DNA of 64,000 bases from Cymbidium sinense (taxonomy: Eukaryota > Streptophyta > Magnoliopsida > Asparagales > Orchidaceae): the NCBI GenBank assembly GCA_021442155.1, contig CM038214.1, positions 19,617,808 through 19,681,807 on the forward strand. Reading direction: 5' to 3'. Below are positions 58,901 to 64,000 of the stretch, one piece after another. The notes below the pieces were generated by a model. That model had not been told where the DNA came from and did no database searches. It saw only the letters and a program-made list of their open reading frames with translations. The position numbers were made by a program, and so were the translations under genes. Positions within the stretch are counted from its first letter, which is position 1. Every line of letters begins with the position of its first letter.

Positions 58901-59895
58901 TATTCTTATCACCATCCCAATATGCTTACTAGTAGCTTTTGGCAAGTAAGTCTCTTCCATATTTTGAGAGTTAACAAGTTTGTCTTTTGCCTCATAAGTC
59001 ACAAACTAATTTTTCCATATCTTTAATATTAGAAAAAAGTTTTAAATTAATGCTTGTTCCACCAACCCAAATTTTGTTTAAGTCTTTAAAGTTTAAACCA
59101 AAGTCTATTAATCCCCACAATCAAATTATCAGGATGTAAATGGGCTTTCCAATTATTAGCCACAACATCAAAAAAATTAATATGTTGAATCCACATGTCC
59201 TGAAATCTAAAAGGAGAGGATTTATGTATCTATTAGAATTATCTTTAATAGAAACAAGAAGAAGAGCATAATTAGACACGATTCTACTTAAATGATCAAC
59301 ATAAGTAATAGGACATTAAGTAATCAGTGAGTATTAAAAAGAATCTGGTCCAACCTTTGTCGAAGTCTAGAGTTTTGCCAAGTATCCTTAAAATCAATAT
59401 CAATCAAATTAAAATTAACGATCATATTTAGAAAATCTTCCATGGAATGAATATTGGAAGATCAGCCACCACTCATTCAGAAGAAAATAAAATAGTTTTG
59501 AAATCACCATGCACAAACCAAAGTTTGTTGATCGAGGTAGCAAAATTCCTTAAATTATCCCAAAGATGATTTCTACTAGATCTATAAGAAGATGCATAAA
59601 CAAAAGAGCCCAAAACACAATAGTCAACATAAGAGATTTAGGCATTGGTAACTTGTTGAAAATCATCAATAATAGAAACCTTAATGAAATTATTCCTAAA
59701 ACACCAAATCTTATTACTAACATTAGAGAAAATTTTATTGAAGATCATTCTAGAAACATGGTTAATTTTATTAGCATGAATAAGAGGATCCGAATAATAA
59801 GTAAATAAATATTATGAATGTGACAAAGATTTCTAATATGATTAAACTGAGAGGGTACTAATTCCTCTAATATTCCAAACAAGAAATTTAAGCAT
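55906..59895 (-). pseudogene. LINE-B ORF2 remnant (endonuclease-RT-RNase H)
   Basis: The start codon at 59895 opens FLVWNIRG of the endonuclease; LWFVHGDFKTIL follows in the same domain. The linker FRFQDMW is at about 59215. RT: SIILIPKKDNLDYWSDFRPI to FKLDIT (58246-58533), then AFDNIS after a stop, GLGQRDPLSP, and HLSFADDFIIFCNAS with FADD at 57931-57942. The zf-RVT-like region is in an open frame (56870-57358). RNase H is in an open frame (55906-56658) with NIDGS. Its SEL glutamate position reads FVN, and the family's ACADYL reads AYANFL, so two acidic positions are lost. ORF2 ends LPYLRL-stop. About 1330 codons if restored in length; several stops and frameshifts. Confidence 0.94.
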
Positions 59896-59924
59896 AAGTA
59901 AAATAAAAAGGGGTTAAGCAAAGT

Positions 59925-61418
59925 TTAATTAAGAGAGGAGTGAGAGGTTGCAGTAGATCTAGTGATTTTGGATAATTTTGGAGAGTACTCTTTTCCTTTT
60001 TAGCATGATAAGTTTAAAACCATTTTACCCCTAGAGTCATCATCCAGAGCAAGATTTAGTAACATTGATCATAAATTTAATAGAATTCTCCAAGTGTTTG
60101 GATGGGAGTTCACCCTCTTCCAAATCCATATTAAGTTGAAAAGTAGGATTAACATGAATATTAAGATTATAAATAAGAGACGGTGACAATTAGAACCATT
60201 TAAAGCAAAAGTAGTTAAATCCGGATCAAAAATTTTTTCAACATGCTCGACATCATTTAAATCCTCATTAAAAGCTTCATTTTCATCAATCAAACTAGAC
60301 ATATATGTAGAAATAGAATTAGAGGAAACATAATCATTTTCCAATAACTTTGAAAATTTATTATTCTCTGCATTAGAAATATTCAAATTCAAAGAAGGAA
60401 AAAAAGGTAAATCATCCTACACATTTTGAAAATCAGCCGAATCTATATTAATAGTAGGAGTCAAAACTTGTTCAACAGGATTAACCTCGATATCCAAGAA
60501 ATCAACCTCAATAATAGCCTTAATACCATTCTTAAGATCCGAGGTAGATTTTTGAACATAAGTAGGGATTGGCCTATGGGTAGGAACAACATTCTCTTTA
60601 GGAGGATTTCATTTTTTTTAAGTGGCAATGGAGAATAAAACATTTTTAATTATCTTGACCGTGAATTTTATAGTGGGAAAAAAAACTTGAAGGTTCTCCA
60701 ATTCAAGCTTTTGCAAATACCTATTTTTTAGATCCAATCCAAACTTCCTTAGGGTAGTTATTCCTAATTCCACGAGGATCTGATATAGAAGATAGATCGC
60801 TAGTGATCACTTGGTTGAGTTGCAAAGGCGACCAAATATAGCTCGATTAAAAGCACATGATGGGTAACAAAATGAATGCACATATTAGGAAGAGATAACC
60901 ACACTGGGATAATAGGAGATTCCTCCTTAATGTCAACAACGCATTTGATAATTAAAGATGAAATAAGAATGACATAAAAAATATGTGGATAATCTAGATC
61001 ATTAGAAAGTTATATCAGGATATGCCAAGAGTCAATAAGACCATTCGAGAAAGCACTGATAAAATTGAGATTCGGGAAACATTAGATCTTATCCAAATTT
61101 GGATAACGCAAAGCAAATTTATCGATAAGAGAAAATTCAAAGGTTTTCCAACTTTTCAACATCCACATCAGAGCACATTTTGACCGAAGAACCTCTAAAA
61201 CACATTAAAATGAGATTAACTGAATTAACAGAGGGATAAGTCTTACCATAGAGTGCTTCCTTTAAAGATCTAGTAGAAGAAGCGGCATTAGGGTCGCCAA
61301 GCCCCAAAATGTCAGATGCCCTAGCTGAAGCATCCATAATTTGAGGTGGAGCCCAAGGAATAGATCTCATCGCAGCCATAGTCAATGATGAAGCATCATG
61401 CAAATGGCCAGATGTCAT
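59925..61418 (-). pseudogene. LINE-B ORF1 remnant (RNA-binding protein)
   Basis: ORF1 proteins of plant L1 elements bind the element RNA. The N-terminal part is open for 94 codons (61418-61137) and contains SLKEALYGKTYPSVNSVNL, resembling the entry to the DUF4283 domain. The middle part is broken. A later open piece (60392-60069) is acidic (DENEAFNEDLNDVEHVEK). The end TRSTATSHSSLN-stop at 59925 lies 29 bases upstream of the ORF2 start and resembles the LINE-A ORF1 end. No clear CCHC knuckle is readable, probably because of frameshifts. Confidence 0.8.
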
Positions 61419-61540
61419 TCAAGCCTTGAATTCGATCGAAACCAAGGCCAAAGCCCCAGAAATCCCTAGTCGAGGATGCACCACGAAGAGGGATTCAAAA
61501 ATCTCCAAAGAAGAGAGAACCGTGGGAGGGGGAGAGGGGT
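61419..61540 (-). other. LINE-B 5' UTR
   Basis: About 120 bases upstream of the ORF1 ATG, pyrimidine-rich at its extreme end (CCCCTCTCCCCCTCCCACGG on the minus strand) and different from the array. It marks the probable true 5' end of a full-length insertion. An internal promoter is expected in L1-type elements, but no specific box can be pointed to. Confidence 0.65.
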
Positions 61541-62576
61541 TTAAGTTTAGGTTTATAGGTGTAGGGTTTTTTGGTTTAGGTTTTAGTGTTTAGGGTTGTG
61601 GTTTATGGTTTAGGGTTTAGGATTTAGGTTTAGGGTTAAGGTTTTAGGGTTTAGGGTTTAGGGTAGATCAGGTAGGGTTTTTTTATTTTAGTTTATTTTT
61701 TTAAGGTTTAGATTTAAGGTTTACTTATTTATTTTTAATTAAGTAAAATGGTAGGTTTTGTTTAATTTATTTTTATTTATTTTAGTTTATTTTAATTTTA
61801 TTTAGATTTAGGTTTATTTTATTTTAATTTAGTTTAATTTATTTATTTTAGGTTTATTTATTTTAGGGTTATTTTTAGTTTAATTTTATTTTTTTTATTT
61901 TTTTTGGTTTAGGTTTTATTTTTTATTTTTAGGTTTAGGTTTAAGTTTTCATTTATTTATTTTTAGGTTTAGGTTTTATGTTTTTATTATAGGTTTATTA
62001 GTAGGGTTTATTTTTTAGTATAGGTTTAGGTTTATTTTTAGTTTATTTTATTTTATTTAGTTTAGGTTTAGGTTTTATTTATTTTATTTAGGTTTGGGTT
62101 TATTTTATTTTTTATTTTTGTTTGGGTTTTCTTTTAGTTTAGGTTTTAATTTTTATTAATTTTTGGTTTATTATTTATGTTTAAGTTTTTTTAGTTTTAT
62201 TTTATTATATTTTAAGTTTATTTTATTTTTTTATTTTAGGTTTATTTTTATTTATTTAGGTTTTAAATTTTTTTAGTTTTAGGTTTTATTTATTTTATTT
62301 TAGTTTGGTTTTTATTTTTTATTTCATTTTCAATTTAATTTTAGGTTTAGTTTAGGTTTTAGTTTATGTTTTACTTTTATTTTAATTTGGTTTAGGTTTT
62401 GTTTAGGTTTAGGTTTTTAGCTTTTTAGGGTTTAGGATTTGAGTTTATGGTTTTGGTCTTAGGGTTTATGGTTTAGAGTTTTAGGGTTTAGGGTTTATGG
62501 TTTAGTGTTTTAGGGTTTAGGGTTTAAGGTTTCAATTTTAGGGTTTAGGTTTTAAGTTCATGGTTTAAGGTTTTGG
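61541..62576 (+). repeat. Telomere-type array between LINE-B and GR-RBP copy 9
   Basis: TTTAGGG block, an AATTAAGTAAAATGGTAGG box near 61738, AT-rich array, then TTTAGGG from 62.41 kb to the GR-RBP tail. No gene is visible. Confidence 0.88.
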
Positions 62577-63047
62577 TTTTTTTTATAGAAAATAAGTTGA
62601 TTTAACATTTCTTTTTTAAATTTCATCAACTAAGTAACACTCCATGTTTTTTAAGAAAAAGTGAAGATATAGGTAAAAAATGAGAACACATAGAGTAAAT
62701 CAAAAAACTTAGGTAACTAGAACCATCTCGACTGTAAAGACGCAATTCCAGAAGGAGTAGATCAAATTGTCCAATCTTCGGTTTCTCCATTTCCCATTAG
62801 AACCACCCTTGCCTTCGAAAGCGGATCCTCTATCATACCCCGATCTTTCCCTCCACCACCACCATGGATGTAACATTTGTCACTCCTCCTCCATAACCAC
62901 CATTGCTCCTACCACCATCTCTATACCCACCAGGACCTTCAGAATCCCAACAAACACTGTAATAACATCACGTCTGCCTTCGCCTCCACCACCAGATATA
63001 GCTTGAGCCTGGTTGATGGTGATGTTCCTACCCAAGGTTACCATTCT
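62577..63047 (-). pseudogene. GR-RBP 3'-end retrofragment, copy 9
   Basis: Minus-strand GR-RBP end with an A8 tail, the 3' UTR, a glycine-rich tail and a damaged RRM end (the NGQNLDG region has small indels). It ends at the same relative position as copies 1, 2, 7 and 8 and is followed by the same AGGTTTATTAAGTTTTA-like array words seen after copy 7. The plus-strand frame at 62767-63006 is its antisense. Confidence 0.86.
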
Positions 63048-64000
63048 GGTATATAGGTTAAGGTTTATTAAGTTTTAGGGTATAGGTTTATTTTTAATTT
63101 ATTTTATTACTTTAGGTTTAGGTTTAAGGTTTGGGGTTGTGGTTTAAAGTTTAGGGTTTAGGGTTTAGGGATTAGTATTAGTTTTTGTGGGTTTAGGGTT
63201 TAGGTTTTTAGGATTTGTGGGTTTTGTGGGTTTAAGGTTTGTGGGTTTGGGTTTAGGTTTTAGGGTTTGTGGGGTTTAGATTATTTATTTTTGAAAAATT
63301 ATGTAAATTAGTAGGTCAGGTTTATTTAGTTTATTTTGTATTTATTTCATTTATTTTATTTTTATTTTTTATTTTTATTTAGTTTAGTTTATTAATTTTA
63401 GGTTTATTTAGTATTTTATTTCAATATATTTTAGGTTTTTTAGGTTTAGGTTTATTTTTTTAACCAAGTTTTATTTTATTATTATTTTTTTGGTTTAGGT
63501 TTTATTTTTTATTTTAGGTTCAAGTTTAGTTTTATTTTATTTTTGTAGTATATTAGGATTATTTTTAGGTTTTATTTTTTTTAGGTTTAGGTTTAATTTG
63601 ATTTTATTTTATTTTATTTTATTAGTTTAGGTTTAGTTTAGTTTATTTAGGATTAGGTTTAGGTTTTATTTATTTTGTTTAGGTTTAAGTTTATTTTATT
63701 TTATTTATTTTGTTTTATTTTAGGTTTATGTTAAATTTTATTTATTTTAGGTTTATTTTAATTTATTTTAGTTTAGGGCTTAGGGTTTAGGGATTAGGGT
63801 TTAGGGTTTGGGTTGGGTTGGGTTTTATTTGTGGTTTAGGGTTTAGGGTTTATGATTTAGGGTTTTAGGGTTTATGGTTTTGGTTTTAGGGTCTTTTTTA
63901 AGTAAACCCATTAGTTTAGTTTAGTTTATTTTTTTATTTATTTGAGTTTATTTTAATTTAAATTTTATTTAGGTATATTTATTTCTATTTAGTTTAGTTT
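63048..64000 (+). repeat. Telomere-type array to the window end
   Basis: TTTAGGG block (63.1-63.28 kb), an AAATTATGTAAATTAGTAGG box near 63295, AT-rich array, another TTTAGGG block at 63.78-63.89 kb and an AAGTAAACCCATTAG box. The array continues past the window. No gene is visible. Confidence 0.88.

Larger units (their letters stand above)
54658..61540 (-). mobile_element. LINE-B: near full-length L1-type LINE
   Basis: In minus-strand order: 5' UTR (61540-61419), ORF1, ORF2 with endonuclease, RT, zf-RVT-like region and RNase H, a 1.25-kb 3' UTR, AATAAA and A7. The length is about 6.9 kb. The tail joins CCCTAAACCC directly. Both ORFs carry stops and frameshifts, so it is not autonomous. It is flanked on both sides by TTTAGGG repeats, which hide any target-site duplication. 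Confidence 0.94.

Overview
This window has no intact protein-coding gene and looks like heterochromatic DNA of a seed plant. The background is a long array of degenerate plant-type telomere heptamers (GGGTTTA, always with the G-rich strand on +). The interruptions are plant retroelements: L1-type LINEs with a C-terminal RNase H domain, a Ty1/copia element primed by initiator-Met tRNA, and the end of a Ty3/gypsy polyprotein. Also embedded are nine copies of the 3' end of a glycine-rich RNA-binding protein (GR-RBP) transcript. I cannot name the species; the element types fit a large-genome angiosperm, but this is inference. The longest perfect TTTAGGG runs I see are about five heptamers, so this is an interstitial or subtelomeric satellite and not a chromosome end.

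Layout. 1-18.5 kb: array with GR-RBP fragments at 4.7 and 10.3 kb, and a tandem higher-order repeat of about 5.7 kb (unit 1 roughly 1-5.9 kb, unit 2 roughly 5.9-11.6 kb). From about 6 kb to 18 kb many heptamers read GGGCCTA/GGGCCCA instead of GGGTTTA. 18.5-25.8 kb: LINE-A on the minus strand, 5'-truncated in ORF1, with a 3.4-kb 3' UTR. 25.8-38 kb: array with three GR-RBP 3'-UTR remnants and a LINE-B 3'-end fragment (30.6-31.4 kb). 38.0-43.6 kb: a GR-RBP fragment split by a copia element (5' LTR, gag, protease, integrase) whose 3' half is missing. 43.6-45.6 kb: array plus the longest GR-RBP fragment. 45.6-49.8 kb: end of a gypsy polyprotein followed by two unrelated tandem-repeat blocks (about 415 bp and about 345 bp). 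49.8-54.7 kb: array and one GR-RBP fragment. 54.7-61.5 kb: LINE-B, essentially full length (5' UTR, ORF1, ORF2 and 3' UTR) but inactivated. 61.5-64 kb: array and the ninth GR-RBP fragment.

How the parts relate. All three LINE copies and all nine GR-RBP fragments lie on the minus strand, with an A-rich tail running into the CCCTAAA strand. This is what target-primed reverse transcription would give if nicks fall at TTT/A on the TTTAGGG strand. The GR-RBP fragments share 5' and 3' junctions, which suggests one retrocopy that was then multiplied as part of the satellite. The copia and gypsy elements stop abruptly in array sequence, as if array recombination had removed parts of them. The main uncertainty is whether the C-rich heptamer variants are real DNA or long-read base-calling artefacts; this is stated in the findings.
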